Shown in pieces: positions 38,915 through 51,094 of a stretch of 64,000 nt of DNA (positions within the stretch are counted from its first letter, which is position 1; each line of letters starts with the position of its first letter). The position numbers and the translations under genes were made by a program. The stretch spans positions 62,001 through 126,000 of the forward strand of contig NZ_QKYN01000065.1 in NCBI RefSeq assembly GCF_003258295.1, in the 5' to 3' direction. The DNA is from Streptacidiphilus pinicola (GTDB lineage Bacteria; Actinomycetota; Actinomycetes; Streptomycetales; Streptomycetaceae). Below the pieces are notes generated by a model. The model was not told the DNA's origin, did not search any database, and saw only the letters and a list, made by a program, of their open reading frames with translations.

Positions 38915-39204
38915 GTGAGGCCTGGGAAAACACTGCCGTGGCATATCACTCTCTGATACGCCTCCTGAGACACGCGGTGACATCATCGGCCCGGAAAGCC
39001 CCGCAACGGGCCACGGCAGGCCCCCGAGTGGCCAACGACACGTTCGGCCGCGCCGGGCTCGCCGCGAACGGGCGGCGGGGGCAGCGTTGGTGAGGTCTCC
39101 GGTCCCCGAGCCGGAGACACCTGAGCGCCCGTACCGGCGAGCTGCCCCGAGCGCGACCCGGTACGGGCACCTGGACTGGTGAGTAGCCCTTACGCTTGCG
39201 CACT
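38915..39204. other. Intergenic region between the his operon and the LON-domain gene
   Basis: This 290-base divergent space contains no convincing gene. Its right part holds two inverted repeats: GTCTCCGG/CCGGAGAC (39095-39118, 8-bp arms, 8-base loop) and a larger one at 39127-39168. TACGCT (39191-39196) may be a -10 for the LON gene, 8 bases from its GTG. The left part holds the hisD promoter. Confidence 0.5.
39127..39168. repeat. 11-bp inverted repeat upstream of the LON-domain gene
   Basis: GCCCGTACCGG (39127-39137) and CCGGTACGGGC (39158-39168) are perfect complements separated by 20 bases. The right arm ends 22 bases before the candidate -10. It could be an operator or a cruciform or hairpin-forming element. 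Confidence 0.65.
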
Positions 39205-39915
39205 GTGACGGAACGGCTCCCCCTCTTCCCGCTGGGCTCGGTGCTCTATCCGGGGCTGGTGCTCCCCCTCCACGTGTTCGAGGAGCGCTACCGCCGGCTG
39301 ATGGCCGACCTGACCGCCAAGCCGGAGCCGCACCGCTTCGGCGTCGTGGCGATCCGCGACGGGCGCGAGGTCGCGCCGACCGGAGTGGACAGCGAGGTGC
39401 CCGCGCTGGCCGGGCTCGGCTCGGACCCGGAGCGGGCGCTCTTCGAGATCGGCTGCGTCGCCGAGATCGCCCAGCTCACCCCGCACCGCGACGGCCGCTT
39501 CGAGCTGATCGCCAGCGGCACGACCCGCTTCCGGATCCTCTCCGTCGACACGACCGGGCCGTATCTGACGGCCGAGGTCGAGGACGTCCCGGAGGAGACG
39601 GGGCCGGAGGCGCAGCTGCTGGCCAAGGGCGTGGAGCGGGTCTTCCGCACCTACCGCAAGCGGCTGGCCGGCGCGCAGGAGAGCACCGTCGCCGGTGAGC
39701 GCGAGCTGCCGGACGACCCGAACGTCCTGTCCTACCTGGTCGCTGCGGCCTCGGTGCTGGACACCCAGGACAAGCAGCACCTGCTCGCCGCCGCCTCGGC
39801 GAGCGACCGGCTGCGCGCGGAGCTGCGCCTGCTGCGCCGCGAGGCCGCGGTGCTGGCCAAGCTGCCCTCACTGCCGGCGGTGGAGCTGACCCGCCAGGCC
39901 TTCAGCCCGAACTAG
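39205..39915 (+). CDS. LON substrate-binding-domain protein
   Basis: The 236-residue protein consists of the N-terminal substrate-binding domain of Lon proteases (LPLFPLGSVLYPGLVLPLHVFEERYR, split here as LPLFPLGSVLYPG and LPLHVFEERY) plus a helical C-terminal part. It lacks the AAA and protease domains, so it is a stand-alone LON-domain protein, a common actinomycete form of unknown role. GTG 39205 matches the conserved MTERLPLFPLG start; TTG 39196 is in frame but less likely. A candidate -10 (TACGCT) lies 8 bases upstream. YbaK follows after 11 bases and is probably co-transcribed. Confidence 0.88.
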   Translation: MTERLPLFPLGSVLYPGLVLPLHVFEERYRRLMADLTAKPEPHRFGVVAIRDGREVAPTGVDSEVPALAGLGSDPERALFEIGCVAEIAQLTPHRDGRFELIASGTTRFRILSVDTTGPYLTAEVEDVPEETGPEAQLLAKGVERVFRTYRKRLAGAQESTVAGERELPDDPNVLSYLVAAASVLDTQDKQHLLAAASASDRLRAELRLLRREAAVLAKLPSLPAVELTRQAFSPN

Positions 39916-39926
39916 GAGCGGAACCC

Positions 39927-40421
39927 ATGGCCAAGAAGGGCAGGGGCGGCCAGGGCACGCCCGCGACCGTCGCGCTGGAGGCGGCCGGCGTCGCGTTCAC
40001 GGTGCACGACTACGTCCACGACCCGGCCGCGGAGTCCTACGGCGGCGAGGCGGCGCAGGCGCTGGGCCTCGCGCCGGAGCGGGTCCTCAAGACGCTCGTC
40101 GCCGAGGTCGACGGTGCGCTGGTGGTCGGTGTGGTGCCGGTCGCCGGGCAGCTGGACCTGAAGGCGCTGGCCGCCGCCGTCGGCGGCAAGCGGGCCGCGA
40201 TGGCGGATCCGGTGGCCGCCGAGCGCAGCAGCGGCTACGTGCGCGGCGGCATCTCGCCGCTGGGCCAGCGCAAGGCGCTGCGGACGGTGCTGGACGCGTC
40301 CGCGCTGGAGCACGCGACCGTCTTCGTCTCGGCCGGCCGCCGCGGCCTGGAGGTGGAGCTGGCCCCACAGGACCTGGCGACGCTGACGAAGGCCGTCGTC
40401 GCGCCCATCGGGCGCGGCTGA
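39927..40421 (+). CDS. ybaK: YbaK/EbsC-type Cys-tRNA(Pro) deacylase
   Basis: A 164-residue member of the YbaK/ProX editing family: TPATVALEAAGVAFTVHDYVHD at the N-terminus (TPA..LE..G), then ALGLAPERVLKTLV with the catalytic Lys, VPVAGQLDLKALA, and GYVRGGISPLGQR. YbaK removes cysteine mischarged on tRNA(Pro). ATG 39927 has AGGAG 8 bases upstream. It shares a transcript with the LON gene; a short bidirectional hairpin follows. Confidence 0.93.
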   Translation: MAKKGRGGQGTPATVALEAAGVAFTVHDYVHDPAAESYGGEAAQALGLAPERVLKTLVAEVDGALVVGVVPVAGQLDLKALAAAVGGKRAAMADPVAAERSSGYVRGGISPLGQRKALRTVLDASALEHATVFVSAGRRGLEVELAPQDLATLTKAVVAPIGRG

Positions 40422-40442
40422 GAGGCCCGCCCGCCGGTGCGA

Positions 40443-40458
40443 CTCGGCCCAGGCCGAG
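40443..40458. terminator. Short bidirectional hairpin after ybaK
   Basis: CTCGGC-CCAG-GCCGAG, a 6-bp stem in the 38-base gap between the convergent ybaK and secreted-protein genes. Confidence 0.45.
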
Positions 40459-40459
40459 C

Positions 40460-41218
40460 TCAGCCCACGCTGACCTGGGCCGCCGCGCTGGTCACCGGCA
40501 CCGACCAGTCCTTGCCCGCGTAGTACCAGGCGTAGGTGCCCGTCGTGGTGGCCTTGGTCTCGGCGCGCATGAAGCCGCGCGCGTCCGTCTTCGTGCGGGC
40601 GACGATCTGCCAGGTCGAGCTGCCGGCGGCCTTGAAGCGCAGCTGCACCGGCTGGCTCGGGTTCCACACCCACAGCCAGGTCTTCCAGTTCGGCTGCATC
40701 AGCTGGCCCTCGATGTCCAGCAGCGTCCCGGGCGAGGCGGTGGACTGGGTACCGGTCAGCGTCGCGTAGCCGTCCTTCTTGATGAAGAACTTGCCGGCCG
40801 TGTCGGACTCGAACCGGTCCCCGTCGTTGGCCGTGGCGGTGGCCTGGACGTACCACTCGCCGGCCATGTTGTCGTAGACGTCGTGGTTGGCCAGGTTCAC
40901 CGTGAAGGAGCCGGTGCAGACCGAGACGGTCTTGCTCTTGGCGACGCAGGGCGCCGCCGTCGGCCGGAGCACGCCGTAGTTGCCGCCCCAGACGCCGATC
41001 TTGTCGACCGACCTGATCCCGGACTTGTCCTCGGCGGTGACGGCGAAGCTCACCGTCGCGCTCTCCTTGCCCTTGAGCACCACGGGCTTGCCCTCGTTGA
41101 CCACGACGTGGGTGATCCGGGTGGAGCCGCTCGACTGCTTCTCCCCGATCGAGGGCAGCACGATGCCGCCCACCGCGAGCACCCCGGAGGCCAGCAGGAG
41201 CACGGACCGTCTGCGCAT
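40460..41218 (-). CDS. Secreted beta-sandwich protein of unknown function
   Basis: The 252-residue protein has a signal peptide (RRRSVLLLASGVLAVGG) followed by two beta-rich regions: about residues 40-145 (ITHVVVNEG, VSFAVTAEDKSGI, GEWYVQATA) and about 150-250, which resembles Ig-like calcium-free repeats seen in surface proteins. One Cys pair lies near residues 95-105. It resembles secreted Streptomyces proteins of the DUF5707 kind as I remember them, but I am not sure. Start ATG 41218 follows GAGG at a plausible distance; ATG 41227 is in frame with GAGG directly adjacent. No partner gene is evident. Confidence 0.7.
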   Translation of the reverse strand: MRRRSVLLLASGVLAVGGIVLPSIGEKQSSGSTRITHVVVNEGKPVVLKGKESATVSFAVTAEDKSGIRSVDKIGVWGGNYGVLRPTAAPCVAKSKTVSVCTGSFTVNLANHDVYDNMAGEWYVQATATANDGDRFESDTAGKFFIKKDGYATLTGTQSTASPGTLLDIEGQLMQPNWKTWLWVWNPSQPVQLRFKAAGSSTWQIVARTKTDARGFMRAETKATTTGTYAWYYAGKDWSVPVTSAAAQVSVG

Positions 41219-41367
41219 CTTCCTCATCCTCGATCGACCACAGGCCGCCCCCATTGTCCCCGAAGCCGGACCCGTCCGGTCCGCCCCCGTACGACGGTAG
41301 GTCGCGGGCGGCGTAGGCTCTACGCGGTCCGGGTCTCCCCCAGCGTGCCCGGACGGTGAGGGAGCAC

Positions 41368-42381
41368 GTGAACACGGTGGCAGCTGAACCGCAGGCGGCG
41401 ACGGCCGCCCCCGCGACCGCCATCTGCTGCGCGGTGCGGGACGTGGTGAAGACCTACCGCGTCGGCCGCGGCGCCGGGGCCACCCGGGTGCGGGCCAACG
41501 ACGGGATCTCGCTGGAGGTCCGCCGCGGCGAGGTGTTCGGTCTGCTCGGCCCGAACGGCGCCGGCAAGTCCACCCTGGTCCGCCAGCTCACCGGCCTGCT
41601 GCGGCCGGACTCGGGCGGCATCGAGATCCTCGGCCACGACATCGTCCGCCACCCCGACCGGGCCGCACGGCTGCTCGCCTACCTCGGCCAGGAGTCGACG
41701 GCGCTGGACGAGCTCACCGTCCGCCTCGCCATCGAGACCACCGCCCGGCTGCGCGGCCTGCCGACCGCGCTCGCCCGCGCCGCCACCGCGGACGTGATCG
41801 ACGAGCTGGCGCTGGGCCCGCTCGCCCACCGTCCGCTGGCCAAGCTCTCCGGCGGCCAGCGCCGGCTGGCCTGCTTCGGCGCCGCGCTGGCCGGGCCGCG
41901 TCCGCTGCTGGTCCTGGACGAGCCGACCACCGGCATGGACCCGATCGCCCGTCGCTCCGTCTGGTCCGCTGTCGACCGCCGCCGCGATCAGGACGGCGCG
42001 ACGGTGCTGCTGGTCACCCACAACGTCATCGAGGCCGAGACGGTGCTGGACCGGGTCGCGGTCGTCGACGAGGGCCGGGTCATCGCCTGCGACACCCCCG
42101 GCGGCCTCAAGGCCATGGTGGACGGCTCCGTCCGGCTCGACCTGGTCTGGCGCGACGGGGCCCCGACCGCGATCCCGCTGGTCGCCGCGCTGGCCGGCCG
42201 CTCGGCCGTCAACGGCCGCCGCTGGACCGTGCGCACCGACCCGGACGAGGCCCGCGAGCTGGTCGCCCAGGTGACCGCCGGACCGGCCTTCGCGGCGCTC
42301 GACGACTTCTCCCTCTCCACGCCCAGCCTGGAGGACGTCTACCTGCTGCTCGGCGGCCGGCACGAGGGGCTGGAGAAGTGA
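41368..42381 (+). CDS. ABC-2-type exporter ATP-binding protein
   Basis: A 337-residue ATPase with Walker A GPNGAGKST (about 64-72), Q-loop (YLGQEST), signature LSGGQRR near 160, Walker B LLVLDEPTTGMDP near 180 and the His switch VTHNV, plus a C-terminal regulatory extension of the DrrA type. It energises the ABC-2 permease encoded downstream by a four-base overlap. GTG 41368 is chosen because GGGAG lies just upstream; GTG 41356 is an in-frame alternative. Substrate unknown; such pairs export drugs, lipids or polysaccharides. Confidence 0.92.
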   Translation: MNTVAAEPQAATAAPATAICCAVRDVVKTYRVGRGAGATRVRANDGISLEVRRGEVFGLLGPNGAGKSTLVRQLTGLLRPDSGGIEILGHDIVRHPDRAARLLAYLGQESTALDELTVRLAIETTARLRGLPTALARAATADVIDELALGPLAHRPLAKLSGGQRRLACFGAALAGPRPLLVLDEPTTGMDPIARRSVWSAVDRRRDQDGATVLLVTHNVIEAETVLDRVAVVDEGRVIACDTPGGLKAMVDGSVRLDLVWRDGAPTAIPLVAALAGRSAVNGRRWTVRTDPDEARELVAQVTAGPAFAALDDFSLSTPSLEDVYLLLGGRHEGLEK

Positions 42382-43169
42382 GCGACACCGCCCTCCTCGA
42401 CGAAGCGCAGCCCCTCGCCCCGCGCGCGAGCCTGCTGCCCTCCCTCGGCGCCGTCTACCGCGCCCAGCTCTCCCGGGCCAGGGTGGCCCGGATCCCGCTG
42501 ATGTTCGTGGCCACCTTCCAGTCCCTCGGCATCCTGGTGATGATGCGCGGCGTGGTCGGCGCCCACGACACGGAGGCGGCCCGCGACGTGGTCGCCGGCT
42601 CGGCGGTGCTGGTCGTCGCTTTCGTCGCGCTGAACCTGTTCGCCCAGTACTTCGGCAGGCTGCGCGCCACCGGGGGCCTCGACCACTATGCGACACTGCC
42701 GGTCCCGGCCGCGTCCGTGGTGCTGGGCACGGCGGCGGCCTACGCCTCCTTCACCGTGCCGGGCACGCTGGTGACCGCGGCCGTGGGCTGCGCGCTGTTC
42801 CAACTGCCGTGGGTGCACGTGTGGATCGTGCTGGCGGTGATCCCGCTCGCGGGCGCGGCGCTGGCCGGGGTCGGCGCCGCGCTGGGTCTGCTGGCGCCGA
42901 AGCAGGAGATCGCGACGCTGCTGGGCCAGCTCGGCATGTCGGCGGCGCTGCTGCTCGGCGTGCTGCCGGCCAGTCACATGCCGACGCCCGTCCAGTGGCT
43001 GCGCGACCTGCTGCCCTCGACCTACGGCGTCGAGGCCTTCGCCCGCACCTTCACGGCGCGGCCGGACTGGGCGGTCGTCGCCGCGGACCTCGCCGTCTGC
43101 GCGGTGGTGGGCGTGCTGTCGCTGGCGCTCTCCACCTGGGCCTACCGCAAGGCCGCGACGCGCGCCTGA
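42378..43169 (+). CDS. ABC-2-type transporter permease
   Basis: The 263-residue membrane protein has six helices with the typical ABC-2 pattern: an amphipathic N-terminal segment, helix pairs at about 33-52, 70-88, 115-140, 150-175 and 180-200, and a last helix at 235-255. The loop LRDLLPSTYGVEAF before the last helix is characteristic. It overlaps the ATPase stop by four bases (GTGA, 42378-42381). A strong hairpin follows 16 bases after the stop, so this is a two-gene exporter operon. Confidence 0.9.
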   Translation: MSDTALLDEAQPLAPRASLLPSLGAVYRAQLSRARVARIPLMFVATFQSLGILVMMRGVVGAHDTEAARDVVAGSAVLVVAFVALNLFAQYFGRLRATGGLDHYATLPVPAASVVLGTAAAYASFTVPGTLVTAAVGCALFQLPWVHVWIVLAVIPLAGAALAGVGAALGLLAPKQEIATLLGQLGMSAALLLGVLPASHMPTPVQWLRDLLPSTYGVEAFARTFTARPDWAVVAADLAVCAVVGVLSLALSTWAYRKAATRA

Positions 43170-43185
43170 GCGCCGTCGGTCGCGG

Positions 43186-43212
43186 GTCCGTCCGCGCGGC
43201 GGCCGGACGGAC
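43186..43212 (+). terminator. Terminator of the ABC-2 exporter operon
   Basis: GTCCGTCCG and CGGACGGAC pair perfectly over 9 bp with a 9-base loop, 16 bases after the permease stop and 16 bases before the next GTG. Confidence 0.65.
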
Positions 43213-43228
43213 GTGCGACCATGTCCCG

Positions 43229-43837
43229 GTGACCGCACCCAACAGCCCCGAGGGCCCCAGCCACCCGCCGTCCGCACCTCCGGTTCCCCCCGGAGCGGGT
43301 CCGGAGTGGCACGCCCCCGCCGAGTCCGCGCGCCCGCGGCCCGACCTGCGCCGCGAGATCCTGATCGGTCTCGCCCTGGTCCTCGGTTCGGCTGTCGTCG
43401 GTCTCCTCTTCGGCCTGCTGTGGCACGCCATGGCTCCTCGGGTCCCGCTCTACTCCGACGGCACCGCGGTCTACCTGCGCGACCCCGAGGGCGAGCAGCA
43501 GATCGCCGCGGACGGCGTCTTCGCCCTCATCGGCGCCTGCTTCGGCATCCTGGCGGCGGCACTCTCCTACGTCCTCACCCGCCGCCGCGGCGCGGGCCTG
43601 GCGGTGCCCGTCGGACTCACCCTCGGCGGGCTGGCGGCGGGCTGGGTCGCCTGGCAGCTGGGCGTCCACCTCGGCCAGCAGGACATCCTCACGCTGGCGA
43701 AGCAGGTCCCGACGAACACCGACTTCTCCCGTCCGCTGGCGCTGGGCGCGAAGACCGCGATCGTGGCCTGGCCGATGGCGGCACTGCTGACCTTCCTCGG
43801 CGCGACGACACTCTTCACCCCGAAGGACGACCAGTAG
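43229..43837 (+). CDS. DUF2567-like membrane protein
   Basis: A 202-residue protein with a Pro-rich cytosolic N-terminus (1-45) and four membrane helices (about 48-68, 95-115, 122-140, 172-192). The first loop contains LWHAMAPRVPLYSDG and YLRDPEGEQQIAADG, the pattern I associate with DUF2567 of Streptomyces. Function is unknown. GTG 43229 lacks a ribosome site, so the start is tentative. It stands between the ABC-2 exporter and the MBL-fold gene on the same strand. Confidence 0.75.
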   Translation: MTAPNSPEGPSHPPSAPPVPPGAGPEWHAPAESARPRPDLRREILIGLALVLGSAVVGLLFGLLWHAMAPRVPLYSDGTAVYLRDPEGEQQIAADGVFALIGACFGILAAALSYVLTRRRGAGLAVPVGLTLGGLAAGWVAWQLGVHLGQQDILTLAKQVPTNTDFSRPLALGAKTAIVAWPMAALLTFLGATTLFTPKDDQ

Positions 43838-43898
43838 TCCCGTCCGCTGCCCCGAAGGGCGTTGTGACGCCGGATCAGCAGGGGTTAGCGTCGGTGGC

Positions 43899-44798
43899 AT
43901 GATCACTGACCGGGAGCAGACCTTCAAGCTGGGCGACGTGGAGATCGTGCGCGTCGTGGAGTGGGCCGGGCCGCACCTGCCCGGCCCGCAGTTGGTGCCG
44001 GGCACACCCGCGGAGCTGTGGGAGCGGAACGCCGACTGGCTGGCGCCGGACCACCTCGAGCGCGACAGCGGCCGGGCCGTGCTCGCCGTGCAGACCTGGG
44101 TGCTGCGCAGCGGCGGACGGACCGTGCTGGTGGACACCGGCGTCGGCAACGGCCGGGAGCGGCCGAGCGTGCCGCTCTTCCACCGGCGGGAGGGCGACTT
44201 CCTGGACCGGCTGGCACGCGCCGGGGTCCGGCCGGAGGACGTCGACGTCGTCGTGAACACCCACCTCCACGCCGACCACGTCGGGTGGAACACCACCGAC
44301 GTGGACGGGGAGTGGGTGCCGACCTTCCCGAACGCCCGCTACCTGCTGCCGGCCGCGGACCACGCCCACTACGGCCCCGAGGGCGGCTACGCCGGCGGGC
44401 GACGCCCGGACGACCGCCTGATCTTCGAGGACAGCGTGGCGCCCGTCGCCCGCGCCGGGCAGCTGGAGCTGTGGGAGGACGCCCACCGCATCGACGAGCA
44501 CCTGACCCTGGAGCCGGCTCCCGGCCACAGCCCCGGCTCCTCCGTGCTGCGGCTCACCTCCGGCGGGGACCGCGCGGTCTTCGTCGGCGACCTGCTGCAC
44601 AGCCCGGTGCAGCTGCTCGACCCCGCCCACAACAGCTGCTTCTGCCTCGACCAGGCCGCCGCGGCCGCGACCCGCCGCCGGATCCTGGAGCGGGCCGCGG
44701 ACCTACGGGAGCTGGTCGTCCCGGCGCACTTCGGCGGCAGCGGCGTGGTCGAGGTCCGACGGGAGGGCGACGGCTTCCGGGCGGCCGCTCACGGCTGA
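43899..44798 (+). CDS. MBL-fold metallohydrolase
   Basis: The 299-residue protein has the metallo-beta-lactamase fold with the zinc motif THLHADH (121-127), a second His in PGHSPGS, the bridging Asp in VFVGDLLH and a last His in VVPAHFGG. Two zinc ions are therefore expected. It resembles the broad quorum-quenching lactonase/hydrolase branch, where sequence does not fix the substrate. ATG 43899 has GGTGG upstream. It ends 8 bases from the convergent dnaE gene. Confidence 0.9.
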   Translation: MITDREQTFKLGDVEIVRVVEWAGPHLPGPQLVPGTPAELWERNADWLAPDHLERDSGRAVLAVQTWVLRSGGRTVLVDTGVGNGRERPSVPLFHRREGDFLDRLARAGVRPEDVDVVVNTHLHADHVGWNTTDVDGEWVPTFPNARYLLPAADHAHYGPEGGYAGGRRPDDRLIFEDSVAPVARAGQLELWEDAHRIDEHLTLEPAPGHSPGSSVLRLTSGGDRAVFVGDLLHSPVQLLDPAHNSCFCLDQAAAAATRRRILERAADLRELVVPAHFGGSGVVEVRREGDGFRAAAHG

Positions 44799-44806
44799 GG
44801 CCTGTT

Positions 44807-48364
<3,558 letters not shown>

Positions 48365-48484
48365 GGCGGACAGAACTCCCTCGGGCAGAAGGCGGCGGGG
48401 TGGATAGGGCAACACTAATCCCTCCCGTGCCGAGACACGCCGGGAGTTGCACGGTGGCCGACCCGGTATGTTAACAAATCGGAT

Positions 48485-49510
48485 ATGTCCTGGAAGGTGA
48501 CTGTCCAACTGATCACCGTGGCGCTGACCATCGGCCTCACGCTGCTCATCGGCTGGTTGGTCGACAAGGCGCTCCAGCGGATCGCCGTGCGGCACCCCGA
48601 GACGACGGTCTGGCCGCTGCTGCGGCGCTGCCGGATCCCGCTGCAGCTCGTCGTCTGCCTCTCCCTGCTGCTCGCCAACGCGCCGCTGGCGCAGTTGTTC
48701 ACGTCCTCGGCCGGGGACGTGCGGCACGGACTGCTGCTGGCGCTGATCGCGTCCGTCGGCTGGCTGGCGAACCGGGTCCTCGCGGCCGTGCTGTCCGCGG
48801 TCTTCGCCCGCTACCGCGAGCTCAGCGACGACCCGTCACGGGTCCAGCGCGTGCGCACCCAGGTCAATCTGCTGCGCCGGGCGACCGGCGCGCTGGTCGC
48901 GCTGATCACCGTCGGCGCGATGCTGCTGACCTTCCCGGAGATGCGCGCCGTCGGGGCTTCACTGCTGGCCTCGGCCGGCCTGATCGGCGTCGTCGCCGGC
49001 ATCGCGGCCCAGAGCACCCTGGGCAACTTCTTCTCCGGCCTGGTCATCGCCTTCGGCGACCTGGTCCGGATCGGCGACACCGTGGTGGTCGAGCAGCAGC
49101 AGGGCACGGTCGAGGAGATCACCCTCGCCTACCTCGTGGTCCGCCTCTGGGACCAACGCCGCCTGGTCGTCCCGGTCTCCTACTTCGTCAGCCGCCCCTT
49201 CGAGAACTGGACCCGCACCGACACCCACACCACCGGCTGGGTGCTGCTCCACCTCGACCACACCACTCCGGTCCCGGAGCTGCGCGCGGAGTTCCACCGC
49301 CTGCTGCTCGACAGCAAGGAGTGGGACGGCCGCGACTGGAGCCTGGTCGTCTTCGACACCACCCCGTCCACCATCGTCGTCCGCGCCACCATGACGGCCC
49401 GCAACCCCGACGACGCCTACACCCTCAAGTGCGCCGCCCGCGAACACCTCCTCGCCTGGCTCCGCGACCACCACCCGGGAGCGCTGCCGCGCGTGCGCAC
49501 GGGCGAGTAG
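48485..49510 (+). CDS. MscS-family mechanosensitive channel
   Basis: A 341-residue protein with four N-terminal helices (about 7-27, 55-72, 83-105, 133-155), the pore-lining helix with Gly/Ala packing (GVVAGIAAQSTLGNFFSGLVI split as GVVAGIAAQSTLG and NFFSGLVIAFGDLVRIGD, about 165-195), and a cytosolic beta/alpha-beta domain. It should open under hypo-osmotic stress to release solutes. ATG 48485 is the first in-frame start after an A/T-rich promoter stretch. Divergent from dnaE. Confidence 0.93.
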   Translation: MSWKVTVQLITVALTIGLTLLIGWLVDKALQRIAVRHPETTVWPLLRRCRIPLQLVVCLSLLLANAPLAQLFTSSAGDVRHGLLLALIASVGWLANRVLAAVLSAVFARYRELSDDPSRVQRVRTQVNLLRRATGALVALITVGAMLLTFPEMRAVGASLLASAGLIGVVAGIAAQSTLGNFFSGLVIAFGDLVRIGDTVVVEQQQGTVEEITLAYLVVRLWDQRRLVVPVSYFVSRPFENWTRTDTHTTGWVLLHLDHTTPVPELRAEFHRLLLDSKEWDGRDWSLVVFDTTPSTIVVRATMTARNPDDAYTLKCAAREHLLAWLRDHHPGALPRVRTGE

Positions 49511-49551
49511 CCGGGACGAGGCCGGGCGGACAGGGCACCCGAGCAGCCACG

Positions 49552-50514
49552 TCAACTGACGTCGCGTCGGTTGGCCAGCATCACGCCCGCCGCGACGAGG
49601 GCGGTGCCGGCGAGGACGGGAAGGGTCAGGGGTTCGGCGAGGAGGGGGACGGCGGCCGCGGCGGTGAGGACGGGGCTGAGGCTGCCGACGGTGGTGCAGC
49701 GTTCGGGGCCGAGGCGGCGGATCGCGGTGGCGTAGAAGAGGCCGGAGCAGATGCCGGTGCCGACGCCCTGCACCAGGAGGAAGGCGAGCACGTCGCGCGG
49801 CGCGGCGTGGGAGGGGTGGGTGAGGAGCGTGCTCGGCAGGACGCCGGCCAGGCCCGCCGGCGCGATGAGGACGAAGGTGGGGACGCAGAGCAGGCCCATC
49901 GAGGCGACGGGGTCCAGCGAGATCTCTCGGAGCCCGACGGTGTAGACGGCCCAGAGGCCGCTGGCGAGCAGCAGCAGGCCCACGCCACCGAGGGTGCGCC
50001 CGTCGACGCCCGCGAGGTCGGGCCCGACCAGGGCGAGTGCGCCCAGGCCGATGAGGGTGAGGCCGATGGCCTGGAGGCCGCGCGGGACGCGGCCGCCGCG
50101 GGCGGCGAGGGCCGCGACGAAGAGCGGGACCATGCCCGGCACCAGCGCGCCGACGAACGCGGCCGAGGTCAGCGCGCCGCCGTAGGTCGCGGCCAGGTAG
50201 AACGGGACGCCGCCGCCGAGGACGATCTTCGCCACGGGTGCCCAGCGCAGGCCGGTCGCCCGCGTGAAGCGGTCCCGCCGACGCCACAGTGCCGGGGCGA
50301 GCACCAGCGCCGGCAGCCCGAAGCGGATCAGCGCCGCGTCCGCCGGGCGCAGCGAGGAGGAGGCGAGCGCCCGGTCACTGAGCGCGAAGGCGCTCCACAG
50401 GCAGACCGTCGCCACCAGCGCGAGGACGCCGAGCGGGTCGGCCACCCCGCGCCCGGCCGGGCGAAGGACTCCGGCGGCAGGCGCGGGCGCGGCGGGAACC
50501 GTGGTCTGGGACAT
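49552..50514 (-). CDS. EamA/DMT-family transporter
   Basis: The 320-residue protein has ten membrane helices in two EamA repeats (about 30-170 and 180-315). Relatives export amino acids or other metabolites. ATG 50514 lies 6 bases after TAGCAT, a candidate -10 for a leaderless transcript, and there is no ribosome site. It is divergent from the second Lrp-type gene with a palindromic operator between them. A Lrp-controlled amino-acid exporter is the most likely reading (inference). Confidence 0.9.
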   Translation of the reverse strand: MSQTTVPAAPAPAAGVLRPAGRGVADPLGVLALVATVCLWSAFALSDRALASSSLRPADAALIRFGLPALVLAPALWRRRDRFTRATGLRWAPVAKIVLGGGVPFYLAATYGGALTSAAFVGALVPGMVPLFVAALAARGGRVPRGLQAIGLTLIGLGALALVGPDLAGVDGRTLGGVGLLLLASGLWAVYTVGLREISLDPVASMGLLCVPTFVLIAPAGLAGVLPSTLLTHPSHAAPRDVLAFLLVQGVGTGICSGLFYATAIRRLGPERCTTVGSLSPVLTAAAAVPLLAEPLTLPVLAGTALVAAGVMLANRRDVS

Positions 50515-50546
50515 ATGGCAATGCTATGGCGACAGTCAGGGCATAC

Positions 50547-50557
50547 GATTGCCAATC
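50547..50557. promoter_or_regulatory. Palindromic operator between eamA-type and Lrp-type genes
   Basis: GATTGCCAATC is a perfect palindrome around its central base, framed by GGCAT (left) and ATGCC (right). A related inverted copy (TGGCAAT at 50516-50522 against ATTGCCA at 50548-50554) lies over the eamA start. This fits an Lrp/AsnC site controlling both divergent genes. Confidence 0.55.
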
Positions 50558-50611
50558 ATGCCTCCAGAGACCGCTCAAGGGGCAGAATCTGCCACAGGAG
50601 GCATGAGAACC

Positions 50612-51094
50612 ATGGACACCGTCGATCGGGAGATCATCCGCGAGCTGCAGGAGGACGGCCGACTGACCAACCAGGAGCTGGCCGACCGGGTCCGCCTCTC
50701 CCCCTCCCCCTGCCTGCGGCGGGTGCGCCGGCTCGAGGAGGCGGGGGTCATCGAGGGCTACACGGCCCTGGTGGACCAGTCCGTCTTCGGGCTGCCCGTC
50801 ACCGCCTTCGTGCGGATCCGGCTGGAGCAGCACAACGCCGCGCTGGTGCGGGCCTTCGAGGAGCACGTCCAGCGGATCGACCACATCCAGGACTGCTACC
50901 TGATGGCGGGCAGCACCGACTACCTGCTCCGGATCGTCGTCGAGGACCTGCAGGCCTACGAACGCCTGGTCCGCACCCGCCTGCACGCGATCCCCGGCAT
51001 CGCCTCGATCGACACCGAGTTCGCGTTCGGCAGCGTCAAGCACACGCGGGTCTTCCCGCAGCCGGTGCCTTCCCGTCTCAGTCCCGACGCCTGA
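50612..51094 (+). CDS. Lrp/AsnC-family transcriptional regulator
   Basis: The 160-residue regulator has the winged helix-turn-helix ([19 protein letters not shown]..., residues about 1-60) and a C-terminal AsnC/RAM domain (about 65-150). The start is decided by AGGAGG: it is 9 bases from ATG 50612 but only one base from ATG 50603. The gene is divergent from the EamA transporter, its likely target, and overlaps the convergent amino-acid permease by 17 bases. Basic C-terminal tail. Effector unknown. Confidence 0.93.
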   Translation: MDTVDREIIRELQEDGRLTNQELADRVRLSPSPCLRRVRRLEEAGVIEGYTALVDQSVFGLPVTAFVRIRLEQHNAALVRAFEEHVQRIDHIQDCYLMAGSTDYLLRIVVEDLQAYERLVRTRLHAIPGIASIDTEFAFGSVKHTRVFPQPVPSRLSPDA

